From Mesorhizobium sp. B2-3-4 (GTDB lineage: Bacteria > Pseudomonadota > Alphaproteobacteria > Rhizobiales > Rhizobiaceae), in contig NZ_VFVY01000007.1 of assembly GCF_006442315.1 (NCBI RefSeq), forward strand, positions 222,257 to 286,256: DNA of 64,000 nt, read 5' to 3'. Under the pieces are notes generated by a model that did not search any database, had not been told where the DNA came from, and saw nothing but the letters and a program-made list of their open reading frames with translations. The number at the start of each line of letters is the position of its first letter. Positions within the stretch are counted from its first letter, which is position 1. Shown here piece by piece: positions 18,208 to 30,405 of the stretch. The translations under genes were made by a program, and so were the position numbers.

Positions 18208-19428
18208 ATGCAGCGATTCGAGAATGCCCGCGAGGCGGCACTGGCGCTTCGTCCGGACGATCCGGTCTATTGCTTCCGCCCGCAGGTCCTGAAGGCCGAT
18301 GCCAGGCAGTTCATGGGGATGTTCCCCGGCAAGACCGCCTATGCGGTCAAGACCAATGGCGAGCAGATCGTGCTGAAGACGCTGGTCGAGGCCGGCGTCA
18401 CGGCCTTCGACGTCGCTTCACCCGGCGAGTTCGCCGCCGTGCGCGCGGTCTCATCGGACGCCGAGATGCTCTACATGCATCCGGTCAAGGCGCAGTCCGA
18501 CATCAAGCTGGCGCTGGAGAAATACGCCATCCGCGTCATCTCGCTCGACCATGAGGACGAGATCACCAAGCTGACCCGGGTGGTGCGGGCGCTCGATATC
18601 GATCCGGGCGCGGTCAGCGTGTTCGTGCGGGTGCAGACCAAGGGTCATGCCGCCTACGAGCTGTCGAAGAAATTCGGCGCCGGGCCTGCCTATGCGGTCG
18701 AGCTCGCCGAGCGGCTGAACCGTACCGGTTACAAGGTCGGGCTGTGTTTCCACGTCGGCAGCCAGATCGAGGATCCCGACACCTATGAGCGGGCCTTGGC
18801 CTCCGCCGACTGGGTGCGTAACCGGCTGACCTTCGACATTGCCGGCCTCGACGTCGGCGGCGGCTTTCCCGCCGAATACGGACACGACCCCAACCGCAAG
18901 CAGATCGAGATGCCGTCGCTCGGCCAGATCATGTCGCGGCTCTCCGGCGACCTGAAGGAATATCAGTTCGACCAGATACCGCTTGTGGCCGAGCCGGGCA
19001 GGGTGATCGTGGCGCGCTGCCTGTCGCTGATCGTGCGTGTGCTGTTGCGCAAGGGCAAGCGGCTCTACATCAATGACGGCATCTGGGCGTCGCTGTCGGA
19101 TTCATGGACCGGCAAGATCACGCTGCCGGCGCGCTTCATTCCCGATCCGGCGATCCGGACCCGCAATGGCGACGAGAAGAACATCGTGCCGTTCAAAGTG
19201 TGTGGTGCGACCTGCGATTCCGTCGACATCCTGTCCAGGCCGTTCTGGCTGCCGGAAACCGTCGACACCGGCGACTGGATCGAGATCGGCCATATCGGCG
19301 CCTATTCGCTGTCGCTCCGGACCCGCTTCAACGGGTTTTATCCCGACACATTCGTCGAGGTAACGACGCCCTTCGACGAGGGCGACGCACCGCAGGGGTT
19401 TGCCAGCCTGGAGACGATGGCTGATTAG
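18208..19428 (+). CDS. type III PLP-dependent decarboxylase (ornithine/lysine decarboxylase-like)
   Basis: A 406-residue alanine-racemase-fold decarboxylase that should make a polyamine precursor such as putrescine or cadaverine. The PLP lysine is Lys48 in YAVKTN. Other markers are FDVASPGE, the CFHVGSQ strand, the glycine-rich LDVGGGFP, AEPGR for phosphate binding, and the catalytic-cysteine motif CGATCDSVD. The family motif is CGPTCDSxD, so Ala replaces Pro here. Substrate choice among ornithine, lysine and 2,4-diaminobutyrate cannot be fixed by eye. The stop codon lies in the first unit of a heptamer repeat array. Confidence 0.88.
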   Translation: MQRFENAREAALALRPDDPVYCFRPQVLKADARQFMGMFPGKTAYAVKTNGEQIVLKTLVEAGVTAFDVASPGEFAAVRAVSSDAEMLYMHPVKAQSDIKLALEKYAIRVISLDHEDEITKLTRVVRALDIDPGAVSVFVRVQTKGHAAYELSKKFGAGPAYAVELAERLNRTGYKVGLCFHVGSQIEDPDTYERALASADWVRNRLTFDIAGLDVGGGFPAEYGHDPNRKQIEMPSLGQIMSRLSGDLKEYQFDQIPLVAEPGRVIVARCLSLIVRVLLRKGKRLYINDGIWASLSDSWTGKITLPARFIPDPAIRTRNGDEKNIVPFKVCGATCDSVDILSRPFWLPETVDTGDWIEIGHIGAYSLSLRTRFNGFYPDTFVEVTTPFDEGDAPQGFASLETMAD

Positions 19429-19551
19429 TGAGTAGTCAGTAGTGAGTAGTGAGTAGTGATTAGTGAGTAGTGAGTAGTGAGTAGTGAGTAGTCAGTAGGG
19501 AATTTCTATTTCACTACTCACTATTCACTACTCACTACTCACTACTCACTC
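19422..19551. repeat. inverted array of the heptamer TGAGTAG
   Basis: Eleven contiguous 7-bp units (TGAGTAG with variants TCAGTAG and TGATTAG) run from 19422 to 19498. After about 12 nt of spacer (GGAATTTCTATT), roughly five and a half units in reverse complement fill 19511-19551. The whole can fold into a long hairpin between two convergent genes. The decarboxylase stop codon TAG is part of unit one, and the transglycosylase stop lies 4 nt past the right arm. There are no spacers, so it is not a CRISPR array. Confidence 0.9.
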
Positions 19552-19554
19552 TCT

Positions 19555-20733
19555 TCACAACTTCCCCAGCAGTTCCGGCGTCGGCCATCCATCCACAGGC
19601 AGGCCGAGCCGCATCTGCTCCTTGCGGATGGCTTCGCGGGTGTTGGTGCCGAGAATACCGTCGACGGTGCCGACATCGTAGCCCCTGGCCTCGAGCTTGG
19701 TCTGCAGTTCCTTCATCTGGTCGTTGTTGAGACCGGGCTCGGGATTGCGCGGATCGAGCGGTGGCGCACCCGCCAGCCGGGAGGCGAGATTGGCCGCGGT
19801 CAGCGCGTAGGTGAAGGACTGGTTCCATTCGAGATAGACGTCGAAATTTTCGTAGGTGAGGAAGGCCGGACCCTTGCGGCCCATGGGCAGCGCCAGGCCG
19901 GCCTTGAGGCCCTTGTCGACCAGCGGCGAGCCGTCGGGATTGGTGACGCCCCACTGTGCCCACTGCGTCAGCGGCAGTTTGTTGGTGCGTCCGGTCTGGT
20001 CCCACGGCATCTCGTCGGGCACGCGCACTTCCTGGATCCAGGGTTCGTCGCGCTTCCAGCCGCGCGACAGCACCTTGTTGGCGGTGGTCATGATCACGTC
20101 GGGAACGGAGCCGCGCAGATCGATCTTGCCGTCGCCGTCGCCATCGACGCCACGCGCCAGATAGTCGGACGGCAGGATCTGCGTCTGGCCGATTTCACCT
20201 GCCCAGGCGCCGGTGACATCGGCCGGCAGCACGCCGCGATCGATCAGTTCCAGGAGCGGCACCAATTGCTGGCGGAACAGTTGCGGGCGGCGGCAGTCAT
20301 GCGAGAGCGTGACCAGCGCGCTCAGCGTGTGGAAATCGCCCTGCACGGCGCCGAAATCGGTTTCCAGTGCCCAGAAAGCGGTAATGACCGGCGCCTGGAC
20401 GCCGAACTGCTGGTCGGCGCGGGCGAAAATATCGGCGTATTTCTTCATGTTCGCCGCACCTTGCTTCAGCCGGTAGGCCGAAATCATGCGGTTGGAGAAC
20501 TGGATGAAGGTCTGGGTGAACACGCCCTGCGCCCGGTCGCGCGCCAGCGCCCTCTCGTCGATCCTGGCGTCTTCCAGCGCGTCGAGCCCGACGGCGCCGA
20601 CACCGGCTGCCTTGGCTTCCGCCGCGACGCCCTGTTTCCAGGTTTCGAAATCGCCGCCGCATTCCTGCGCCATCGCCGGCAAGGCCGTGGCGCACAAGAA
20701 CAGCGCCGCGAGGGCTTGGGAACGCAGTCGCAT
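19555..20733 (-). CDS. lytic murein transglycosylase, MltB type, with peptidoglycan-binding domain
   Basis: A 392-residue periplasmic enzyme that cleaves the MurNAc-GlcNAc bond to give anhydroMurNAc. An N-terminal signal peptide (MRLRSQALAALFLCATALPA) precedes an SLT_2 domain. That domain has the catalytic glutamate in WALETDFGAVQGDF and the typical GAWAGEIGQTQILPSDYL segment. Residues from about 335 form a PG_binding_1 domain (ELQTKLEARGYDVGTVDGILG). No lipobox is seen, so it is likely soluble. ATG 20733 follows GAGAGGAAG; an earlier in-frame start at 20790 lacks one. Confidence 0.92.
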   Translation of the reverse strand: MRLRSQALAALFLCATALPAMAQECGGDFETWKQGVAAEAKAAGVGAVGLDALEDARIDERALARDRAQGVFTQTFIQFSNRMISAYRLKQGAANMKKYADIFARADQQFGVQAPVITAFWALETDFGAVQGDFHTLSALVTLSHDCRRPQLFRQQLVPLLELIDRGVLPADVTGAWAGEIGQTQILPSDYLARGVDGDGDGKIDLRGSVPDVIMTTANKVLSRGWKRDEPWIQEVRVPDEMPWDQTGRTNKLPLTQWAQWGVTNPDGSPLVDKGLKAGLALPMGRKGPAFLTYENFDVYLEWNQSFTYALTAANLASRLAGAPPLDPRNPEPGLNNDQMKELQTKLEARGYDVGTVDGILGTNTREAIRKEQMRLGLPVDGWPTPELLGKL

Positions 20734-20854
20734 CGACTTCCTCTCGAAATGAACAGGGGCAATTTCGTCGTGCCTAGCTGGGAAACCCAACGCCCCGAAT
20801 TACCGGCGGTTGCACTCTTGACCACCGGCTGTGTCGAAAAGCAGGCGGCAAGCC

Positions 20855-20992
20855 CGGTGTCAACGGTTCTTCTGCCTCTGCGGCCATTTCGTGCGCTTTG
20901 CGGCCGTTGCCACGGTGTCAACGGTTCTTCTGCCTCTGCGGCCATTTCGTGCGTTCTGCCACCGTTGCCACGGCGTCAACAGTTCTGCCGCC
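20855..20992. repeat. 58-bp tandem repeat, two full copies plus a partial third
   Basis: The unit beginning CGGTGTCAACGGTTCTTCTG occurs at 20855-20912 and 20913-20970 with few differences. A truncated, diverged copy (CGGCGTCAACAGTTCTGCCG) starts at 20971. It fills most of the gap between the MltB-like gene start and the GH25 gene stop. It has no coding potential that I trust. Confidence 0.85.
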
Positions 20993-21031
20993 GAAGTCTC
21001 CCGTTGAGGGCGATTTCGCCGCTGAGCCGGT

Positions 21032-21832
21032 CTAACGGGTGTTCTGCCGCAGCCACTTGTTCCAGGCAGCTTCCGAGCCGTTGAAGACGTTGATGTCGGA
21101 TTTGCCGGTCATGCCGGGAACGATGCCGGTTCCGGTGTACTGCCAGAAGGTGAAGGGGTGGCTGCCATATTTCTGGCGCGGATGGCCGGCGACGGAGCGC
21201 AGCCAGTAGGGATAGCCGCGGAAGGTCGACAACTCATTGTCGTCGAAGAAGTCCACGGAGGTGTAGATGATCGGTTTCTTGCCGTAGTGCCGCTCGACGA
21301 TTTCCAGGAAGGTGGTCATTTCCGCGCGAACGGTGGCAGCGTCCGGACGCAGCCGGCAGGTCGGCGATTTCGGGTTCCATTCCATGTCGAGCACCGGCGG
21401 CATCGCCGAGCGGTCGACAGGCACGTTCTGGATGAACCAGCGCGCCTGCTGGGCGGCCGGAGTGCAGAAATAGAAGAAATGGTAGGCGGCGCGCGGAACG
21501 CCGGCGGCCTTGGTGCGCGCCCAGTGCTCGCTGAAATACTCGTCGAAACGGTCGCCGCCCTCGGTCGCCTTGATGAAGGCGAAGGAGATGCCGCTGGCCT
21601 TGGCCGTCGGCCAGTCGACCGAGGTCTGGTATTTGGAGACGTCGGTGCCGTGGACGGCGTAGTTCCAGGGTGCGCCGCTGTCCCATTCATGCGGTTTGGA
21701 ATCGGCGAATCGCGGCGCACGCACCGCCACCGTAGGACTGCTGGAAGCGGACGGCGACAGCGGCGACAGATCATCCACGGTCGAGCAGGCGCCGAGCAGC
21801 GTCAGCATGAACAGGACCGCAAGACGGCGCAT
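21032..21832 (-). CDS. GH25 family lysozyme, lipoprotein
   Basis: A 266-residue N-acetylmuramidase-type glycoside hydrolase. The signal peptide MRRLAVLFMLTLLGACS ends in a lipobox (LGAC), so it should be anchored in a membrane. The GH25 domain starts at GTDVSKYQTSVDW and contains FAFIKATEGG, AAYHFFYF, the catalytic DMEWN and YTSVDFFDD strands, and the C-terminal FWQYTGTG. All key acidic positions are present. ATG 21832 is preceded by GGAAG. The next gene in the same direction, 298 nt downstream, is another wall hydrolase gene. Confidence 0.9.
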   Translation of the reverse strand: MRRLAVLFMLTLLGACSTVDDLSPLSPSASSSPTVAVRAPRFADSKPHEWDSGAPWNYAVHGTDVSKYQTSVDWPTAKASGISFAFIKATEGGDRFDEYFSEHWARTKAAGVPRAAYHFFYFCTPAAQQARWFIQNVPVDRSAMPPVLDMEWNPKSPTCRLRPDAATVRAEMTTFLEIVERHYGKKPIIYTSVDFFDDNELSTFRGYPYWLRSVAGHPRQKYGSHPFTFWQYTGTGIVPGMTGKSDINVFNGSEAAWNKWLRQNTR

Positions 21833-22066
21833 CGCAACTTCCAAGCCGGAATCAGCCGGTCGCTGATGGGTCTGTCGACTGATGGCCGAAGCTGGTCTGG
21901 CCCCCTCCAGGCGATCGCCCCACAGCATCGCCTGATCTCTTGATTATCTGATCGCCGATCATGGTTGATAATCCGTTGATGGCGCTCGACAAGCGACCCG
22001 ATTTTGCGGAAGCAATGGCGGCAATTCGATGACATAACGGTCAGGTAAGCGCCTGGGAGGAAACGG

Positions 22067-23446
22067 ATGCGGATCATCGTCAAGATCGTCAAATGGCTGC
22101 TTGGGCTGGTCGTGCTGGCGGTCGCCGCGCTGTTTGCCTGGCTCTACATCGCGCCGCCTGAGCTGATCCGCGTCGGCTCTGGCTATTCGGCCAAGATCGT
22201 CTGCTCCAACGTCTTCATCGCCGGTCGCGATGCCAATGAGGTGCTGGCCGTCGACGTGCAGGCACCCGGACACCCGCTGCTGCGGCTGATGCGGGTCTCG
22301 GTCGACAAGAACCGGGGGACGGTTTCGGCCGGACTGCTCGGCTTCCTCGGCAAGAGCGAGGCGGTTTCCCGCGACGGGCTGGGCTGCGCCTCGGTCCCCG
22401 ACGGCGATGTCGGGAAGGCGCGGCGCACGGCGGTCTATGCCGAACCGGCGGCAACCAGCCAGGATGCACTGTGGCCCGAGGGCGAAAAGGTCGACGCCTC
22501 GCAGAATCCCGAGGTCGTGAAAATTGTCGGCGACGAGGCGATGGCCGGCACCGGCATGCGTGCGATCGTCGTGGTCAAGAACGGGCGGGTCGTCGCCGAG
22601 CGCTATGGCGAAGGGTTCTCAGCCAAGACGCCGCTGCTCGGCTGGTCGATGACCAAGACGGTCAACGCCGCCATCATAGGCACGCTGGTCAAGGATGGCA
22701 AAATGGCGGTCGACAACAAAGGCCTGTTCACGCCGTGGAAAGCGGATGGCCGCGCCGCCATCAGCCTTGCCGACATGATGGCGATGTCGAGCGGGCTGGA
22801 GTTCAACGAGGATTATGGCGACGTCGCCGACGTTACCCGCATGCTCTATCTCGAACCCGACATGGCGGGCTTTGCCGAATCCAAGCCGCTGACCGGCGAG
22901 GTCGGCAAGGTGTTTTCCTATTCGAGCGGCACGGCGGTGATGCTGTCGCGGCTGTGGCAGGACGCGATCGGCGACAAGGCCAAGGCGCTGACATGGCCGC
23001 GCGCAGCGCTGTTCGAGCCGCTCGGCATGCACAGCGCGGTGCTCGAGACCGACGAGCAGGGCACTTTCGTCGGCTCGTCCTATCTCTACGCCACGGGGCA
23101 TGACTGGGCGCGCTTCGGCCAGTTCCTGCTGCAGGGCGGCGTGTGGAACGGCAACCAGGTGCTGCCGGCCGGCTTCGTCGACTGGATGCGCGAGCCGGCG
23201 CCTGCCTCGAAAGTCTATGGCAAGGGCCAGCTGTGGATCGAAGCCCCGGGCGACGAGGAAAATCCAGGCGCCGGCGCCGCCGCCGGCCTGCCCAAGGACA
23301 CCTACTGGATGGAAGGCCATGACGGGCAGACGGTCGCCATCATACCGTCCGAGCAATTGGTGGTGGTGCGGCTCGGCCTGACGCCGGCCAAGCTTGGTTA
23401 TCGCCCGCAGACGATGGTGGGCGCGCTGGTGAAGGCGCTGCATTAA
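22067..23446 (+). CDS. serine hydrolase, class C beta-lactamase/penicillin-binding-like
   Basis: A 459-residue protein anchored by one N-terminal transmembrane helix (residues 5-28), with a large periplasmic domain. The catalytic motif SMTK (Ser194-Lys197) is intact. The second motif is YSS (from Tyr285) instead of YxN. The third is probably HDG near residue 425 in place of KTG. This set marks the Beta-lactamase family of DD-peptidases, esterases and 6-aminohexanoate-type hydrolases. True beta-lactamase activity is not implied. About 150 residues ahead of the domain have no recognised fold. Confidence 0.85.
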   Translation: MRIIVKIVKWLLGLVVLAVAALFAWLYIAPPELIRVGSGYSAKIVCSNVFIAGRDANEVLAVDVQAPGHPLLRLMRVSVDKNRGTVSAGLLGFLGKSEAVSRDGLGCASVPDGDVGKARRTAVYAEPAATSQDALWPEGEKVDASQNPEVVKIVGDEAMAGTGMRAIVVVKNGRVVAERYGEGFSAKTPLLGWSMTKTVNAAIIGTLVKDGKMAVDNKGLFTPWKADGRAAISLADMMAMSSGLEFNEDYGDVADVTRMLYLEPDMAGFAESKPLTGEVGKVFSYSSGTAVMLSRLWQDAIGDKAKALTWPRAALFEPLGMHSAVLETDEQGTFVGSSYLYATGHDWARFGQFLLQGGVWNGNQVLPAGFVDWMREPAPASKVYGKGQLWIEAPGDEENPGAGAAAGLPKDTYWMEGHDGQTVAIIPSEQLVVVRLGLTPAKLGYRPQTMVGALVKALH

Positions 23447-23467
23447 GCGCAAGTCGATCGCTGTCTT

Positions 23468-23776
23468 CTATGCCGCAGTCGCCAAAGGCCTCGCGCGATC
23501 GACGCGCGCCCGCTCGTCGGGTGAATTCATGACGGTCCAAATGTCGCTGCGGCGCTGCACGTTGAGCCAGAAATCCGGGCTGTTGCCGAAAACGCGCGCC
23601 AGAATGAGCGCGGTTGCGGCCGTCACATTGCGGCGGTCGTTGCACAATTCGTTCACATGCTTGCGCTGCACCCCCATCGCTTCGGCCAAAGCAGCCTGTG
23701 TCAGGCCAAGCGGATGCATGAACTCTTCCGTGAGTATCTCGCCCACCGTTGCCGGCTTGCGTGTGGTCATCAACAT
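23468..23776 (-). CDS. higA: HigA-type antitoxin
   Basis: A 102-residue XRE-family antitoxin. HTH residues run from about 24 to 60 (LTQAALAEAMGVQRKHVNELCN), followed by TALILARVFGNSPDFWLN, which is diagnostic of the HigA/VapI subfamily. It should neutralise the upstream HigB toxin and repress the operon. It lies 8 nt after higB, in the toxin-first order usual for higBA. ATG 23776 or 23770 could start it; GAGGTGA precedes both. Confidence 0.92.
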   Translation of the reverse strand: MLMTTRKPATVGEILTEEFMHPLGLTQAALAEAMGVQRKHVNELCNDRRNVTAATALILARVFGNSPDFWLNVQRRSDIWTVMNSPDERARVDRARPLATAA

Positions 23777-23784
23777 GTGTCACC

Positions 23785-24081
23785 TCATCGGTAGCTATGA
23801 TCGTCGAGATAGATATCCGACGCTTCGCCGCGGCCGCCATCCCACCGGAAGATCAGCCGCCATTGGTTGTTGACGCGGATCGAATGCAAGCCATGGAGAT
23901 TGCCGCGCAACTTTTCGAAATGGTTGCTCGGCGGCACACGCAAATCCTGATCGGTCATTGCGTCGTCGATCATCTGGAGCTTGCGGAACAATCGGCTTTC
24001 AAGATCGGAGGGAATGTTACGGGAGTGGATGTCTTCCACGAAAAAAGCCCGTAGCCATCCGTCCCGAAACCCGACGATCAC
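23785..24081 (-). CDS. higB: HigB-type ribosome-dependent mRNA interferase toxin
   Basis: A 98-residue RelE-superfamily toxin that cleaves mRNA on the ribosome. Diagnostic stretches are FVEDIHSRNIPSDL (degenerate start motif), RLFRKLQMIDDA, the PPSNHFEKLRGNLHGLHSIRVNNQWRL core, and the C-terminal DIYLDDHSYR with the His/Tyr end. The GTG at 24081 is supported by GGAG 8 nt upstream. A short inverted repeat, CTCCA-ACA-TGGAG, at 24089-24101 sits over the likely promoter and may be the HigA operator. Confidence 0.9.
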   Translation of the reverse strand: MIVGFRDGWLRAFFVEDIHSRNIPSDLESRLFRKLQMIDDAMTDQDLRVPPSNHFEKLRGNLHGLHSIRVNNQWRLIFRWDGGRGEASDIYLDDHSYR

Positions 24082-24216
24082 TTGCTATCTCCAACATGGA
24101 GACAATGTACCACTCCTTGGGACGCCTCGCAATGCGCTGAACAGCTCTACTGTATTCGTCGGATTGCCCGGTTGGTTGCAGCGTCGGGCGCCGATAGGCC
24201 GGCGTTGGGGCGGCCG

Positions 24217-24897
24217 TTATCTCCGAGACGTCGGATGCCGGACTTTGATCACCGCCAGCCAGGTATAACCGCGATAAAGCGTGCGGAAATGGAAGGTTGC
24301 GCCGGTTCGCTCGGCTTCCGATTCCAGAACATCGCGCAGGGATTCGCGCGGTGTGACGTGGAATTTTTTCAACCAGCCGCGCAACAGCGCCCGGAACCAG
24401 CGCGGCAGGCCCTCCTGCTGGCCGAAATCGACGACATGCAATGAGCCGCCAGGGGCGAGGGCTGCAAGGGCCGCGGATACGGTCTTCTCCCAGCCGGGGA
24501 TCATCGACAGCGAGTAGGAGACGAAGACGCGGTCGAAACTGGCCTGCTCAAACAGCGCCTTGGCGTTGAAATCCGTGGCGTCGCCCCTGGCCAGCATGAC
24601 GCGACCGGACAGGCCTTCGCGGGCAACAGCGGCGCCGGCCGTCTCCAGCATTTCGGTGGAGATGTCGAGGCCGTAGAAGCGCGCGTCGGGATAGGCGCGG
24701 GCGGCAAGAATGATGTTGCGGCCGGTGCCGCAGCCAAGTTCCAGCACCGTGCCGTCGGGCGGTGCGTCGAGCCCCGATATCAGCTTGTCGCGGCCGAGCA
24801 GGTAATATTTGCGGGTCAGGTCGTAGATATGGCGCTGCCAGCGGTAGACGCCGTCCATCAGTTCGGCGTGGCTGGCCGGCAGCTCCGTCGTGCTCAT
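24217..24897 (-). CDS. btaB: S-adenosylmethionine:diacylglycerylhomoserine N-methyltransferase BtaB
   Basis: Trimethylates diacylglyceryl-homoserine to the betaine lipid DGTS. The 226-residue class I methyltransferase has motif I LELGCGTGRNIILAA, GLDISTEML, GDATDF and VSYSLSMIPGW. The N-terminal MDGVYRWQRHIYDLTRKYYLLGRD is typical of BtaB and related phosphatidylethanolamine methyltransferases. It overlaps the stop of btaA by 4 nt (ATGA), and that pairing fixes the assignment. DGTS replaces phospholipids in rhizobia under phosphate limitation. No Pho box was identified. Confidence 0.9.
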   Translation of the reverse strand: MSTTELPASHAELMDGVYRWQRHIYDLTRKYYLLGRDKLISGLDAPPDGTVLELGCGTGRNIILAARAYPDARFYGLDISTEMLETAGAAVAREGLSGRVMLARGDATDFNAKALFEQASFDRVFVSYSLSMIPGWEKTVSAALAALAPGGSLHVVDFGQQEGLPRWFRALLRGWLKKFHVTPRESLRDVLESEAERTGATFHFRTLYRGYTWLAVIKVRHPTSRR

Positions 24898-26141
24898 GCG
24901 GCGCGCTTCACATAAAGGTGGAAGCCGCCATAGATGGCCGAACGGTCGCGAGCCGAGAATTCGCGCGAGGCGTCGCTCTCATAGCTCCACTGATCAAGCA
25001 GCGAGGCGGAGACGCGCCCCGGCAACAGGCTGGGCTCAGCGGCGGTGCGGAAGATGACGCGGGCGCCGGCGGAAGCCGTGCGGGTGATTTCCGACCACAA
25101 CGCGTTGAGCTGGTCGTCGGTCATCCAGTCCTGCGCGTCGAGCAGGATGAAGCGGTCGACAGCGCCCGCATCCTTGCCGGCGAGGAATTCGATCAGGTTG
25201 GCGTGGTGGATGGCGACACGGTCGATGTTGCCGCGGATGGTCTCGTAGTTGCGCTTTTCCAGATAGGCGGGCAGGGCGGCCTCACCAGGCTCGGGATAGC
25301 GGCGGGCGAAAGCCTGCCAGGCGAAATAGTTGTTTTCCAAGGGAAAATCGCAGGCGAGCTTTTCCAACCGGGCCCTCAGCACGCTGGCCATGGTGCCGTC
25401 ACCGGAGGTGATCAGCGAATCATACTGTGCCGGCGGAATGCCGAGGCCAAACAGAGAGGCCTTGCGTGACGTCGCCCACTTGAGAAGCTTGTTGTCGAAG
25501 ACCGGCGCCAGCTCCTCGTTGAAGAAACGGCGCTGTTCGCCGATGTTCCTGGCTTCCATCATGCGGGCCGGGTTCACGCCGAAGAATTTCGCCGTGCGGT
25601 GGCCCATGGCGATGAACAGGCCGAGCAGGCCGGTCTGGTAGAAATTGCGATCGAAAACACCGATACGCCGGCGCCCGCGCCAGTTGCGGCGCTCCCAGTA
25701 ATGGCGGCTGACCGGATCGAGATGCGGGGCGATGAAGCGGTCGTAGGCTTCTGAATTGTGGCTGGTGTCGGCGGCTCCGAAGAAGCGGAACAAGTCGGCC
25801 TGCGAAGGCAGGCGGCGCACCGCCTCGAGCTTCATGCGGTTCAGAGCGATATGCGCGGCATTGAGATCGACTGCGTCGACCCTGGCCGGCGAGCGGGTGA
25901 GGTAGGCCAGGATGTTGCAGCCGCCCGAAGCGATGGTGACGACGCGATGGCCCTGGCCAAGCTGCATCGCTTCCATGTCGACATCGGGGTCTTCCCAGAT
26001 CTGCGGATAGACGAGGCCGGAGAACAGAAAGGCGAACAGCCGTTCCGAAATGCCCGCCTTCGAAAGCGGACGGTTCTGGTAGACGGCCTTGCCAACTTCC
26101 TTGCCGCGGCGAAAAACCAGGTCAGAAGAGACGTCCGTCAT
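24894..26141 (-). CDS. btaA: S-adenosylmethionine:diacylglycerol 3-amino-3-carboxypropyl transferase BtaA
   Basis: Transfers the aminocarboxypropyl group of SAM to diacylglycerol, the first step of DGTS betaine-lipid synthesis at the inner membrane. The 415-residue DUF3419-family protein shows LFSGLVYPQIWEDPDVDMEA, VVTIASGGCNILAYL (SAM-binding), VDAVDLNAAHIALNRMKL and DRFILLDAQDWM. The ATG at 26141 gives the MTDVSSDLVF start with GGGGAA about 11 nt upstream; the open frame reaches 26192. It is the first gene of a two-gene unit with btaB. Confidence 0.92.
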   Translation of the reverse strand: MTDVSSDLVFRRGKEVGKAVYQNRPLSKAGISERLFAFLFSGLVYPQIWEDPDVDMEAMQLGQGHRVVTIASGGCNILAYLTRSPARVDAVDLNAAHIALNRMKLEAVRRLPSQADLFRFFGAADTSHNSEAYDRFIAPHLDPVSRHYWERRNWRGRRRIGVFDRNFYQTGLLGLFIAMGHRTAKFFGVNPARMMEARNIGEQRRFFNEELAPVFDNKLLKWATSRKASLFGLGIPPAQYDSLITSGDGTMASVLRARLEKLACDFPLENNYFAWQAFARRYPEPGEAALPAYLEKRNYETIRGNIDRVAIHHANLIEFLAGKDAGAVDRFILLDAQDWMTDDQLNALWSEITRTASAGARVIFRTAAEPSLLPGRVSASLLDQWSYESDASREFSARDRSAIYGGFHLYVKRAA

Positions 26142-26224
26142 GGCAAAGTGATTCCCCATTTGCTTTGGCGCAAGCGGGTAGCGCAGGGTCATGACAGGCC
26201 GGTGACAGCCTGTTGACGCGTTCT

Positions 26225-29857
<3,633 letters not shown>

Positions 29858-30041
29858 GCTTCTGTCTCCGGTATCTCGTTTCCAGTGCCGTTGTTAAAGC
29901 GCCGGGACGCCGGCAGCAATGTCGCCTGCATGCCATTGATGTTACATGCGGAAACGCAACGTTACGAAACCCGTGGCCGTGTGATGCATTTTCCCTTCGA
30001 CCGCTCACTGCAACGTGAGCGTGTGTTGAAGGAGAGATGTT

Positions 30042-30254
30042 ATGAAAAAGCTCATTCTTGCTTCCGTGTCCGCTCTTGCCCTGCTGGGCGTCGCCGCCTG
30101 TAGCGACAGCGGCACAGGCACCGACAGCACCACGACGCAGAGCACCAATCCGCCGGCCGCCGAGCAGCCGATGAAGCCTGCGGCGCCTGTCGATAACTCA
30201 ACCAAGCCCGCCGAGCCGGCTCCGGCAACGCCTGCTCCTGCGCCTGCGCAGTAG
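30042..30254 (+). CDS. small Pro/Ala-rich lipoprotein
   Basis: A 70-residue protein with a lipoprotein signal (MKKLILASVSALALLGVAAC, Cys at 20). The mature part is low-complexity: Ser/Thr-rich at first, then rich in Pro and Ala up to the C-terminal PAPAPAQ. It is probably an unstructured envelope tether of unknown role. GGAGAG stands 6 nt before the ATG. A short inverted repeat GCTCAC/GTGAGC at 30003-30020 lies just ahead, and an intrinsic terminator follows. Confidence 0.75.
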   Translation: MKKLILASVSALALLGVAACSDSGTGTDSTTTQSTNPPAAEQPMKPAAPVDNSTKPAEPAPATPAPAPAQ

Positions 30255-30283
30255 TTTGTAAGCAGTAAGCGCGTCTTGGGAGG

Positions 30284-30308
30284 AAGGCCGGCTCGATGCC
30301 GGCCTTTT
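30284..30308 (+). terminator. terminator after the small lipoprotein gene
   Basis: AAGGCCGGC and GCCGGCCTT form a 9-bp stem with a 5-nt loop, followed by TTCTCTT. It is the most canonical intrinsic terminator in the window. Confidence 0.85.
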
Positions 30309-30405
30309 CTCTTGGGCGTACCGCCTGGACCGGCAATTCGTCTCTGCTTCCACGCGCCTGGGCCAGCGTCCGTTATTGGCTTGATAGCGGGGACCGGTTG
30401 GCTTT

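Noticed and set aside
19422..19551. Direct repeats suggesting a CRISPR array
   Set aside because: Units are 7 bp, contiguous and without spacers, and no cas gene is nearby.
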